A DNA stretch of 64,000 bases from Geomonas sp. RF6 (GTDB taxonomy: Bacteria; Desulfobacterota; Desulfuromonadia; Geobacterales; Geobacteraceae), in NCBI RefSeq assembly GCF_021044625.1, contig NZ_CP087999.1, positions 1-64,000 on the forward strand. The letters run 5' to 3'. The first letter of the stretch is position 1. Each line of letters starts with the position of its first letter. The position numbers and the translations under genes were made by a program. This document shows positions 8,787-17,800 of this stretch, in pieces. Under the pieces are notes generated by a model. That model was given only the letters and a program-made list of their open reading frames with translations. It made no database searches and was not told the origin of the DNA.

Positions 8787-9665
8787 TCACACAATGGAGG
8801 AGCTCGCTATCGCCCGCCGCACCTTCACGCAAAGCGTCGCTTCCTTGATCGGCTTTGGCATGAAGTCGAAAAAACCCTTCTCGAAGGCCCCCGCCTCCTC
8901 CTCTGCCGTCGCCGTCGCACTGACGAGGATTACCGGAGTGCGCGCCGTCTCAGGCATGCTTCTCACGGCATCAAAGAAGGCGTAGCCGCCGATCTTCGGC
9001 ATATCCTTCCCGGTTATCACGAGGTCCGGGGTCGAGGCGACGAGCTCCCTGAACCCCTCCATACCGTCTTCCGCCGTTACCACCTCGTACCCTTCCCGTC
9101 CAAGCAGCGTCGCCAGCGAGGTCCGCACCCGCTTGTCATCCTCGACGACCAGGATCCGTTTCAACTCCGAGGTCTGCTCCTGCCTCCCCAGATAGTGTAA
9201 GCTGATGGCACGACGAATGTCGCGCCTGGTGGCGATGAAGGGAACGACGACAAGGCCGTTGTTGGCCCCTATATTGCTGATGACCCGCACGTTGGTGGGG
9301 TCGCTGATGGCCACCGCGAGCTTGCCGCTCTCCACCTTCAGCGGAAAAAGAGTGTTCTCCACCGCGGCCTCCACCGGCACGAGGGTGAAAAGGTCCGGGG
9401 CAAAGCGCAGGCGGTGGAACTCCTTCACCACCTTGCAGCGGTACTGAACGGCAAGGGCTTCCGCGAGCTCTTCTCCCGTCACCAGCCCTAGATCTTCCAG
9501 CACGGTACCGAACCGCTTCCCGATCCTCTTGGAAAGATCGACGAGCCTTTCCGCACCTACCGATGTGAGAAGCCCCTTTTCGACAAAGATCTCCCCCAGT
9601 CTCTTGCGCGGCAGCGCAGCACGGTCTGTCGCACCGCCCGGGTTGCCAGTGGCCATCTTTTCCAA
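8787..9665 (-). CDS. GspE-N (MshEN) domain protein with degenerate receiver
   Basis: 292 residues in two parts. Residues ~20-160 form a type II secretion GspE N-terminal / MshEN fold (LGEIFVEKGLLT, TVLEDLGLVTGEELAEALA, LAVAISDP), a module that in some ATPases binds c-di-GMP. Residues ~169-290 form a CheY-like receiver (ILVVEDD, ILVSATA, MPKPI). The phospho-acceptor Asp is missing: the segment reads DLVITGKDMP, with Gly at position 219 where Asp is expected, although an Asp lies two residues on. The acid pair (ED-D) and the Lys are kept. It could sense c-di-GMP without phosphorylation. The start could be the TTG at 9665 or the ATG at 9656. Confidence 0.85.
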   Translation of the reverse strand: MEKMATGNPGGATDRAALPRKRLGEIFVEKGLLTSVGAERLVDLSKRIGKRFGTVLEDLGLVTGEELAEALAVQYRCKVVKEFHRLRFAPDLFTLVPVEAAVENTLFPLKVESGKLAVAISDPTNVRVISNIGANNGLVVVPFIATRRDIRRAISLHYLGRQEQTSELKRILVVEDDKRVRTSLATLLGREGYEVVTAEDGMEGFRELVASTPDLVITGKDMPKIGGYAFFDAVRSMPETARTPVILVSATATAEEEAGAFEKGFFDFMPKPIKEATLCVKVRRAIASSSIV

Positions 9666-9838
9666 CGTCCCCTCTCCTTCTGTGTCACGCTCTGAGCGGG
9701 CGCCACTATAATACGGTTCCGCGATAAAGGCTATTAATAAAGAGAGGGCCTACTGTGAAGGGGGATGAAGATACTGTGAAGTGTGGTGAGGAGGAAATGC
9801 GATTGTGCAGTGGAAGTCGGAGGTTGTGGGCAAAGAGA

Positions 9839-9862
9839 TGGGGAGGGATGATCTCCCTCCCC
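9839..9862 (-). terminator. Hairpin downstream of multicopper oxidase 1
   Basis: GGGGAGG...CCTCCCC inverted repeat 17 bases beyond the stop. It has no clear T-run, so it may be an RNA-stabilising hairpin rather than a terminator. A comparable hairpin follows the paralogue at 14811-14837. Confidence 0.4.
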
Positions 9863-9878
9863 GGCAGGTAGCTTCAGA

Positions 9879-12800
9879 CTACGGGTTTGTCCTGATCGGC
9901 AGCGGTGTTGCGGTGACCCATGCGGAAGAGACGAATGCGCCGTTGTTGGAGCGGATCCTGTACCAGTACTGGGTGTTGCGTGAAAGCCCGGTCTGGGTGA
10001 GGGTCGTTGTGTTGGCGCCGACGTTCGTGCTGCTGAGTCCGCTGGTGAAGGTCGAGTTGGTGGCACGCTGGACGGTGAAGCCGGTTTCGTTCCCCGACAG
10101 GTCCTGCCAGTTGAGGATAACGGTGCGGTTGTTTCCGTTGCCGTTCGCGCCGTTAGCCGCTGTAAAGCTCGCAGGGGCTGCCGGTTGTGCCGGAACGACG
10201 ACCGGGGCGGCCACTGCATAGGCGGAGAGACCGGCGGCATTGGTCGCGGCAACCCTGTAGGTATAGCTCGTAGCGGTCGGCGCGAGAACGATGGTGGTGT
10301 CCGTGAAGGTCACGCTTCCGGTGTTGTTACGGGGAGGCGCGGTGCCGATCCGGACGAAGGCGCCGCCGCTTGTGGCCCGCTCGATGACGAAGCCGACTTC
10401 ATTCACTGCATTGTCGGTGAAGGTCACGGTGATCTGCGCACCTGCCTGCAGCGCCGCGTTCGCATTGGTGGGGGCGGCAGGCCGGGTGCCGACGACCAAC
10501 TGGTCGGAGATGGAGGAAACTGTCAGGCTGGGGAACGCCCCGCCGTACCCCACCGCATTCCGGGCAACGACCTGGTATCTCGCCGCGACGTTCGGGTTGT
10601 ACACGCTCGGATCGGTGAAGGTGCGCCGACCGGTGGTGTTGGTCTGGTCCAGCGGCGACGGGCTCGTCCCCACGTTGGTCCAGGTCGTGCCGTCGAGGGT
10701 TTTCTGCACCAGGAATGACGTCTCGTTGATGGAGTTGTCGTTCCACGCCAGTACCAGCCTGCGGTTGATGCCATTTCCTGTGACGGTGGAGGAGAGGGCG
10801 TCGGCCTTGTTCGGTGGCAGCACCACCGAGACGGGTCGCATCATGTCCATCTCCTCGTGGCTCAGGATGTGGCAGTGGTAGACATACTCCCAGCCAAAGT
10901 TGACCAGCTGGTTCACGATAGCCGGGGTGGGAATACCCTGCACGTCGATGTTGCTGAAGCCGGCAGTTGCGCCAATAGGCATCATCGGGCTGAGAGGCCG
11001 GATGCTGTTCGGGATTTCGAAGGGGAGGATCGGTATCACAGGCCTCAGCGCCACGATGGTGTCTTCCAAGGGGCTTACCCGCACGGTGTCTTTCCAGCCG
11101 AGTTCGGCAGGATCAGTGGGAATGATGATGTTGTCCCAGGTCACCCTGTTCAGCACCTGCACGTCGTAGAGGTGGAAGTGGATCGGGTGGGTGTCCACGC
11201 CGTTGTGGGTGATCTTCCAGATCTGGGTGCCGTCTGCTGTGGCGATGGGGGTTACGCTCAGGTCCCCCTTCGGGAGGTTCGTGGCGTCGATGAGCTCGGT
11301 GGGCGGGTTCACGAACGGATAGAGGATGACGTTTTGCGCTGCCGGGGTGGCCGGAACCGCCTCCACACCGATGTTGGCGGTCATCCTGCCGAATTCGTCA
11401 AATGCCACCGCGTTCATCTCGTCATGGAGCGCCTTCGGCTCGATGCGGATCTGGAACTTCGTGTCGGGGGAAAGAAGGGTGTTGAAGCCGAAAAGATCCC
11501 CACCCTGGTCGGAGATGCGGGCCATCCCGTCGCACCTCTGGACCATGTTGCCGTCGCCGGTGCACCAGCTGCTGGCGGCGAAGTGGGTGCCGTAGGCCGA
11601 ATTGTACGCGGCCTGCCCGACGATGATCGGATGCTGCCCCGACTCGAAGACGCCGCTTCCGTCGGCCTGGTGTGCAAATGCTGCCTGCAGCTTCGCAAGG
11701 TCATACCCCGGGCCCTGCCCTTCACGCACCTTCACCTGCATTATGGTGCGGGTGTTCGGGCCAAAGCCGGGGACGACGGAGGGGGCGCCGACCGGGTAGA
11801 GATCGGGAGCGCCTGTGTAGTAGTCGTAGCTTGCCACGCGGGCCGGGAACGCCGCAGGGGCATCGTTGTACAGGATGAGGGTCTTCCCTCCGAAGGCGGA
11901 GAAGTCGACGATGGCGTCAGCCCGCTCCGCAGGGGCGAGGAGGAGTGCATGCAGGTCGACGTTACCCACGTCGAAGCGGGTCGGATCGGTGATCCAGGTG
12001 ATCGGCTGGTTGTCGACCACCACCGGAGCAGGGAGGAACCCGCCTTCGCTGCCGATCTGGATCCAGGACGGGCCGACCGGGCTGAGGAGCGTATCCGGAG
12101 TCGGGAAGACGACCGGATCAAGCTGCGCTGCTGCGACCTCGGCGGCCTTCAGCGCCACCTCGGTACCGGTCCCGTCAGCGACATACCACTGCAGGTTGAA
12201 GAAGCGGTCGTTGGCGGCATTGAGGATGCGCATCCGGTACGGTTTCGGGTCGACAGTCGTCGTCGGGTAGGCTGTGCCGTTCACGACCGGGGTGTCGTTG
12301 AACTGCTCCATCCCCACCGAGATGTTTGGAGTCCCCGGGATAAGGGGCGGCTCGCAGAACGGATCGACGAGGTACTGCCAGGTGGAGGGATCGTCCAGGT
12401 TGCATGGCTGGGGCAGCGGCAAGGTGAAGTCCGGCGGCGCCATGTTGTAGCGCGGGTTGGCGATCGGACCGTACAGAGGCTTCGCCGGCGGCCAGAACCA
12501 GGGGCCGAACATCCACCGCCCGTAGGCGCTCATGCCGCCCGGGTCGTTCGGGTTTTGCGCCGGCATGTACACGTGGTGGTACCACAGGTTGCCAAAGCGC
12601 CCCCAGCGGCTCTCGTCCCAGGTCGGGTCGAGCTCGTACAACTGACCTGTACGGGTGACGGGGTCCCCCTTCGGCACGAAGGTCCGGTCCTGGATGATGA
12701 GAGGGATCGTGTCGGAGAGTCCGGGGATGAGTGCGGAGTCGATCAGCGCCTTCTCGGTGTTGTCCCCGATAAGGTACCCTCCAGCCTCACCTGCATACAC

Positions 12801-13754
12801 GTTCAGCCGCGTGATCCCCCAGGAGTGGTCGTGGTAGAAGAGGAGCCGGGCACTCTGCTGGTTGGTGTAGAAAAAGGTCATGGCGCCGGGACCGGGATCA
12901 GGCATGTCCGGAACGTTTCTCACCGATACGCCTTTGGGCCAGGGAGTCTCCTCCCCTGCCGGGGTGATCCACTGATGCGCCGTCCCGTCGCTGATCCACG
13001 GCGTGATGCCGCCGTGCAGATGCAGGGTGGCGCGGTTGTCCTTGAAGCACCCATCCGACTTGGGATACGCGGTGCACTTCGGATTGCGCACCTCGTCGGT
13101 GACAAGGCCCTGGTTTACCGGGTCCATCATCGCCATCGGCCCCATCCCGGAGCCCATGAGTGTGGAGTCCACCGGCAGGAAGAGGTCGCCACCCGCGCCG
13201 GTCGGCAGGAGGTTGCGGAAGAGAATCCGCACCGGCCGGTCCTTTGTCGCAAGGATTATGGGGCCCAGGTAGTGGGGAGCGGTCACTCCGGAATACGTGG
13301 TGATGGGAGCGGTGCCGCCGTTGAGAAGCGCATTGCTCAGGGGGACCTTCCCCCCCGGGACCTTCTCCGTCGAGAGCTGCACATAGCCGCGCAGCAACGT
13401 CGGATCGAGATCGGAATGCATCTTCTCCCGATACTGCACCACAGCTATCTCGTAGTAGTCGGAGCCGGGATAGGTTTCGGTATCGGGGATTGCTACCGGG
13501 AGGAACTGCCCGAGGTTGTTCGCGCCCGTCTCTCCGAGGAAGGGCAGAGTGTCCTTGAACTTCTTGATCCCGCCGGTGTACGTCCCGAAAGCGGTCTTCA
13601 CCGGAAGCGGGCTGAGCGCCCAGTTGGGGGATGGCCCATAGTAGTGCGGGATCCTCGCTTCATCGACCGCCTGAGCCGCAGGAGGGGCGAGACCACTTAG
13701 GGCGGCGACCAGAGCGGTCAGAAAAACCGCTATCGTGCTTATTCGCCTGTTCAT
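9879..13754 (-). CDS. OmpB-like secreted multicopper oxidase 1 with fibronectin type III repeats
   Basis: 1291 residues with a Sec signal peptide (first ~29 residues, ending AQA-VDE). All four copper-binding segments of multicopper oxidases are present: HLHG at ~246, FYHDHSWG at ~307, HPIHFH at ~853 and HCHILSHEEMDMM at ~958. The C-terminal ~320 residues hold about three fibronectin type III repeats (NETSFLVQKTLDG, NEVGFVIERATSG, NETGFTVQRATNS). Size and architecture match OmpB/OmpC of Geobacter sulfurreducens, outer-surface multicopper proteins needed for growth on insoluble Fe(III)/Mn(IV) oxides, and Leptothrix MofA. The ATG has AAAGGAGATCGTT before it. It lies 25 bases behind a small basic secreted protein, and a close paralogue follows upstream on the chromosome. 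Confidence 0.93.
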   Translation of the reverse strand: MNRRISTIAVFLTALVAALSGLAPPAAQAVDEARIPHYYGPSPNWALSPLPVKTAFGTYTGGIKKFKDTLPFLGETGANNLGQFLPVAIPDTETYPGSDYYEIAVVQYREKMHSDLDPTLLRGYVQLSTEKVPGGKVPLSNALLNGGTAPITTYSGVTAPHYLGPIILATKDRPVRILFRNLLPTGAGGDLFLPVDSTLMGSGMGPMAMMDPVNQGLVTDEVRNPKCTAYPKSDGCFKDNRATLHLHGGITPWISDGTAHQWITPAGEETPWPKGVSVRNVPDMPDPGPGAMTFFYTNQQSARLLFYHDHSWGITRLNVYAGEAGGYLIGDNTEKALIDSALIPGLSDTIPLIIQDRTFVPKGDPVTRTGQLYELDPTWDESRWGRFGNLWYHHVYMPAQNPNDPGGMSAYGRWMFGPWFWPPAKPLYGPIANPRYNMAPPDFTLPLPQPCNLDDPSTWQYLVDPFCEPPLIPGTPNISVGMEQFNDTPVVNGTAYPTTTVDPKPYRMRILNAANDRFFNLQWYVADGTGTEVALKAAEVAAAQLDPVVFPTPDTLLSPVGPSWIQIGSEGGFLPAPVVVDNQPITWITDPTRFDVGNVDLHALLLAPAERADAIVDFSAFGGKTLILYNDAPAAFPARVASYDYYTGAPDLYPVGAPSVVPGFGPNTRTIMQVKVREGQGPGYDLAKLQAAFAHQADGSGVFESGQHPIIVGQAAYNSAYGTHFAASSWCTGDGNMVQRCDGMARISDQGGDLFGFNTLLSPDTKFQIRIEPKALHDEMNAVAFDEFGRMTANIGVEAVPATPAAQNVILYPFVNPPTELIDATNLPKGDLSVTPIATADGTQIWKITHNGVDTHPIHFHLYDVQVLNRVTWDNIIIPTDPAELGWKDTVRVSPLEDTIVALRPVIPILPFEIPNSIRPLSPMMPIGATAGFSNIDVQGIPTPAIVNQLVNFGWEYVYHCHILSHEEMDMMRPVSVVLPPNKADALSSTVTGNGINRRLVLAWNDNSINETSFLVQKTLDGTTWTNVGTSPSPLDQTNTTGRRTFTDPSVYNPNVAARYQVVARNAVGYGGAFPSLTVSSISDQLVVGTRPAAPTNANAALQAGAQITVTFTDNAVNEVGFVIERATSGGAFVRIGTAPPRNNTGSVTFTDTTIVLAPTATSYTYRVAATNAAGLSAYAVAAPVVVPAQPAAPASFTAANGANGNGNNRTVILNWQDLSGNETGFTVQRATNSTFTSGLSSTNVGANTTTLTQTGLSRNTQYWYRIRSNNGAFVSSAWVTATPLPIRTNP

Positions 13755-13779
13755 AACGATCTCCTTTCCGGTTACCGGA

Positions 13780-14001
13780 CTACTTCGCCATCGCTGCCTG
13801 TTTCTTCTTCAGCTGTCCCTGCTTCCTTACCTCGTGCATCTTCTTCTCGCGCTCCAGTCTGTGCTTCATCACCTTCTTCGCGTTGACTATCCCCTGCTGC
13901 TGTTTCGGGCGCTCGGTCCTGGCCGCCGGAGCGGCGCCCACCGAGGCTACCATGGAGATGGCCAGCATGCCCCCTACCGCCACCGCTACGAGTCTCTTCA
14001 T
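13780..14001 (-). CDS. Small basic secreted protein preceding multicopper oxidase 1
   Basis: 73 residues with a signal peptide (MKRLVAVAVGGMLAIS...VGA-APA). The mature ~48 residues are lysine/arginine-rich and probably helical (NAKKVMKHRLEREKKMHEVRKQ). It has no Cys and no obvious metal motif. An AAAGGAGGTGA ribosome site sets the ATG at 14001; a GTG nine bases upstream overlaps that site and is unlikely. The gene lies 25 bases ahead of the oxidase, and its homologue at 18773-18994 has the same position before the second oxidase. That conserved pairing suggests a partner, for example in export, folding or surface attachment; the function is unknown. Confidence 0.85.
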   Translation of the reverse strand: MKRLVAVAVGGMLAISMVASVGAAPAARTERPKQQQGIVNAKKVMKHRLEREKKMHEVRKQGQLKKKQAAMAK

Positions 14002-14249
14002 ACCTGTCACCTCCTTTGTGGTGGAATCCTCAACATACCGGGCACGTCCCTACATCACCTCCTTCTGCCGCTCTTGTACTCGACGGCGTGCTACTGCACC
14101 GGCTGGAGGAGAGGGTTTCACAATGGGTGCCAACATTAAAGTCGCATAACCGTCGAAAATCATGAGAGCAGGCGCCGCCGCGGATGATGCTGCGCTGCAC
14201 TCCTGTTCAAACTCTGCGAAAGGCGGCCCCTAGGCTGACCAAGTCATCC

Positions 14250-14720
14250 CCTATGTCCCCCTTCGCGAAGGCTCTTCCGAGAATTCCGGGGAAGCCGTAG
14301 TATGTTCCAATGAAGGGCCGCACGAGGCCTCGCGTCCCCCCCTTTTGCGAAGGTTCATCCGGGAATTTCGGGGAGTAGCGTGGGTGCACCACGAAGCGCT
14401 GCAGGAGCCTAACGTTCCCCCCTTTGCGAAGGGGGGGCAGGGGGGATTTGCCTTTGTCAGGCCACAGGGCATCAGTAGAAGCCGCCATGTGCTGAGAAAC
14501 TGCTGTGTCCTCATCTACCGTGCAACAAGCCTTTTTCTGTCCAGTTCAGCTGGCAAGAACGAGGTGGCAGCCAGCGCCTTCAGAATGTCCGAAAGGTGAT
14601 GGCAGCCGTGACTCGTTTTTGGAAACGCCTGCGGTTGTGGAGGTAATAGGCCAACAAGAGCCAAATCCCCCCTGTCCCCCCTTCGCAAAGGGGGGGACGC
14701 GAGGCCTCTTGCGCCGCTTC
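14250..14720. repeat. Intergenic palindromic repeats, family A
   Basis: The 850-base gap between the two oxidase cassettes has no convincing gene. It contains several copies, in both orientations, of a unit built round CCCCCCTTTGCGAAGG. Typical flanks are CACGAAGC-CTGCAG-AGCCTAACGTT on one side and TTCATCCGGGAATTTCGGGG or GGCAGGGGGGATTTG on the other. Clear copies lie near 14254-14300, 14319-14376, 14389-14460 and 14662-14720. Similar copies are at 26480-26843 and 34461-34845. Confidence 0.75.
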
Positions 14721-14771
14721 GCTTAAAGACGTACGGCTTCCCCGGAATCCTCGAATGAGCCACAGAAAAGG

Positions 14772-14793
14772 AAAGGGCCCGTGCGGGCCCTTT
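14772..14793 (-). terminator. Terminator of multicopper oxidase 2
   Basis: On the minus strand AAAGGGCCC-GCAC-GGGCCCTTT is followed by CCTTTTCTG, 57 bases past the stop. Confidence 0.8.
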
Positions 14794-14810
14794 CGTACAG
14801 CGTGTTCAGC

Positions 14811-14837
14811 GCGGGGAGGTGACCATCACCTCCCCGC
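14811..14837 (-). other. Perfect 12-bp hairpin at the 3' end of multicopper oxidase 2
   Basis: GCGGGGAGGTGA-CCA-TCACCTCCCCGC, 13 bases past the stop and ahead of the terminator. It would form a very stable mRNA 3' hairpin. The first oxidase gene has a weaker counterpart. Confidence 0.7.
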
Positions 14838-14849
14838 AGATCGGTGAGA

Positions 14850-17800
14850 CTACGGGTTTGTCCTGATCGGCAGCGGAGTCGCGCTGACCCAGCCGGAGGA
14901 GACGAATGCGCCGTTGTTGGAGCGGATCCGGTACCAGTACTGGGTGTTGCGGGCAAGCCCCGTCTGGGTGAGGGTGGTCGTGTTGGCGGCGACGTTCGTG
15001 CTGCTAACCCCGCTGGTGAAGCTCGAGTTGGTGGCACGCTGCACAGTGAAGCCGCTTTCGTTACCGGAGAGATCCTGCCAGGAGAGGATCACGGTGCGGT
15101 TGTTGCCGGCACCGTTCGGGCCATTTACCGCTCTCAGGTTAGCCGGAGCCGCCGGAAGAGCCGGGACTGTCACCCCCCCCGATACCGCCGCCCCGGAGGG
15201 ACCTGCTGCGTTGTAGGCGAAAACCCTGTAGCTGTAGGTGGTGTCTGCCCCGGCGACGGCCGCGATCGTGTTGTCCACGAAGGCAACGGTGCCGGTGTTG
15301 GCGCGAGCGGGTGCCGTGCCGATCTGGGTGAAGGCCCCGCCGTTGGTGGAGCGCTCCACCATGAACCCGACTTCGTTCGTGGCATTGTCGGTGAAGGTAA
15401 GGCTCACCTGCGGCCCCCCCTGCAGAACAGCGGTCAGGTTGCTCGGTGTGGCAGCACTCGTTCCGACCACGAGAGTGGTGGGAGTCGAGCTCACCGTCAT
15501 GCTCGGGAATTGCCCGCCGTACCCGACCGTGTTCTGTGCCACGACCTGGTACTTCACGGTCACGTTCGGGGTGTAGGAAGCGGTGTTGTCGGTGAGGGTC
15601 CTCGTGCCGGTGGTGTTTAGCTGGTCGAGCGGCGAGGGGCTCGTTCCCACGTTCGTCCAGGTCGTGCCGTTGATCGTCTTTTGGACCAGGAATCCGGTCT
15701 CGCTGATAGAGTTGTCGTTCCAGCTAAGGACGGTCCTCGCCCTGTTGCCGTTTCCGCTGATGGAGAAGGAGAGTCCGTCAGCGGGCTTCGGCGGCAGTGC
15801 CAGGGAGACGGGGCGCATCATGTCCATCTCCTCGTGGCTCAGGATGTGGCAATGGTAGACGTATTCCCACCCGAAGTTCACCAGCTGGTTGATCAGGGGG
15901 TCCGTCGGGTTCCCGGCGGTGTCGGTATTTTCGAACCCTGCGGTCGCGCCGACCGGCATCATCGGGGAGAGCGGCCGGATGCTGTTGGGCAGATCAAACG
16001 GCAGCGTCGGGATGATCGGGCGCAAGGCGACGATCGTGTCCTCCAGCGGGCTGATGCGGACGGTGTCTTTCCAGCCGAGCTCGTTTGCGTCCGGTGCGAT
16101 GATGATATTGTCCCAGGTAACCCTGTTCAGCACCTGCACGTCGTAGAGGTGGAAGTGGATCGGATGGGTGTCCACGCCGTTGTGGGTGATCTTCCAGATC
16201 TGCGTTCCGTCCGCGGTGGCGATCGGCGTTACGCTGACGTCCCCCTTCGGGAGGTTCGTGCCGTCGATGAGCTCTGTTGGCGGGTTCACGTACGGGTAGA
16301 GGATCACGTTCTGCACGCCGGGGGCGGCGGGAACGGCCTCCACCCCTATGTTGGCGGTCATCCTGCCGAATTCGTCGAAGGCGACGGCGTTCATCTCGTC
16401 GTGCAGCGCCTTCGGCTCGAGGGGAATCTGCAGCTTCTTCGTCGGCGAGGCGAGGGTGTTGAAGCCGAAGAGGGACCCGCCCTGGTCGAAGATGCGGGCA
16501 AGACCGTCGCACGTCTCCACATTGGTGCCGGGGGCGTTGCACCAGCTGCCGGTGACGAATTTGGTGCCGTAGGCGGTGTTGTAGGCAGACTGCCCGACTA
16601 TGATCGGGTGCTGCCCCGATTCGAAGACGCCGGAGCCGTCGCTGTGATGGGCAAAGGCGTTATTGAGCGCTGTGAGATCAAACGGTGCCGACGGAGCGAT
16701 GTCCCGCACCTTGATCTGCATGATCGTTCTGGTGTTCGGCCCGTACCCGGGGAGAACGCCGGGGGCGCCGACGGGGGAGAGGTCGGGGGACCCGGTGTAG
16801 TAGTCGTAGCTCGCCACCCTCGCCGGGTAGGCGGCCGGTGCGTCGTTGTACAGGATCAGCGTCTTTCCTGCATAGAGCGAGAAGTCGACGATGACGTCGG
16901 CGCGCTCGGCGGGGGCGAGGACGAGGGAGTGCTGGTCCACGTTCCCCACGTCGAAGCGGGTCGGGTCGGTGATCCAGGTAATCGGCTGCGGCGGGATGAC
17001 CGCCGGTGCCGGGAGGAAGCCGCCTTCGCTGCCGATCTGGATCCAGGAGGGGCCTGCCGGGCTGAGAGTGGTGTCCGGGGTCGGGAATACGACCGGATCG
17101 AGTTGCGCCGCGGCGAGTTCCGAAGCCTTCAGCGCCACCTCCGTTCCGCTGGCGTCCGCCTGGTACAGCTGCAGGTTGAAGAAGCGGTCGTTCGCCGCGT
17201 TCAGGATGCGCAGGCGGTAGGACTTCGGGTCGACGGTGGTGGTCGGGTAGGCGGTGCCGTTTACGACCGGCGTGTCGTTGAATTGCTCCATCCCCACCGA
17301 AATATTCGGGGTACCGGGGATGAGCGGAGGCTCGCAGAAGGGGTCGACCGGGTACTGCCAGGTGAGCGGGTCGTCCAGGCTGCACGGAGTGGCGAGCTTG
17401 GTGGTGAAGTTCGTGGCCGGGTCCATGCCGTAGCGCGGGTTCGGGATCGGGCCGAACTTCGGGGATGCGGGGGGCCAAAACCACGGGCCGAACATCCAGC
17501 GCCCGTAAGCGCTCATGCCGCTCGGGTCGTTCGGGTTCTGCGCGGGCATGTACACGTGGTGGTACCACAGGTTGCCGAAGCCGCCCCAGCGGCTCTTGTC
17601 CCAGGTCGGGTCCTGAGCGTAGACGCCGTTTTTGGGATCGCCGGTAAGGAGCTGCTTGTCGGTCGGCACGAAGGTGCGATCCTGGATGATGAGCGGGATG
17701 GTGTCCTGATCACCGGGGATGACTCCCGTTTCCTTCAGTTTCGCCTCGGTGGAGTCGGTGATGATGTATCCTGCGGCCTCGCCGGCATAGACGTTCAGCC

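Noticed and set aside
10857-13700. 947-codon open frame on the plus strand
   Set aside because: It is the reverse-strand shadow of multicopper oxidase 1; it has no family motifs and high GC content makes such shadows common. The same holds for 15681-18611.
14125-14145. Sigma-54 promoter before oxidase cassette 1 (minus strand TTGGCAC...TTG)
   Set aside because: The spacing between the GG and GC elements is one base short and the second element is TTGTG, not TTGC.
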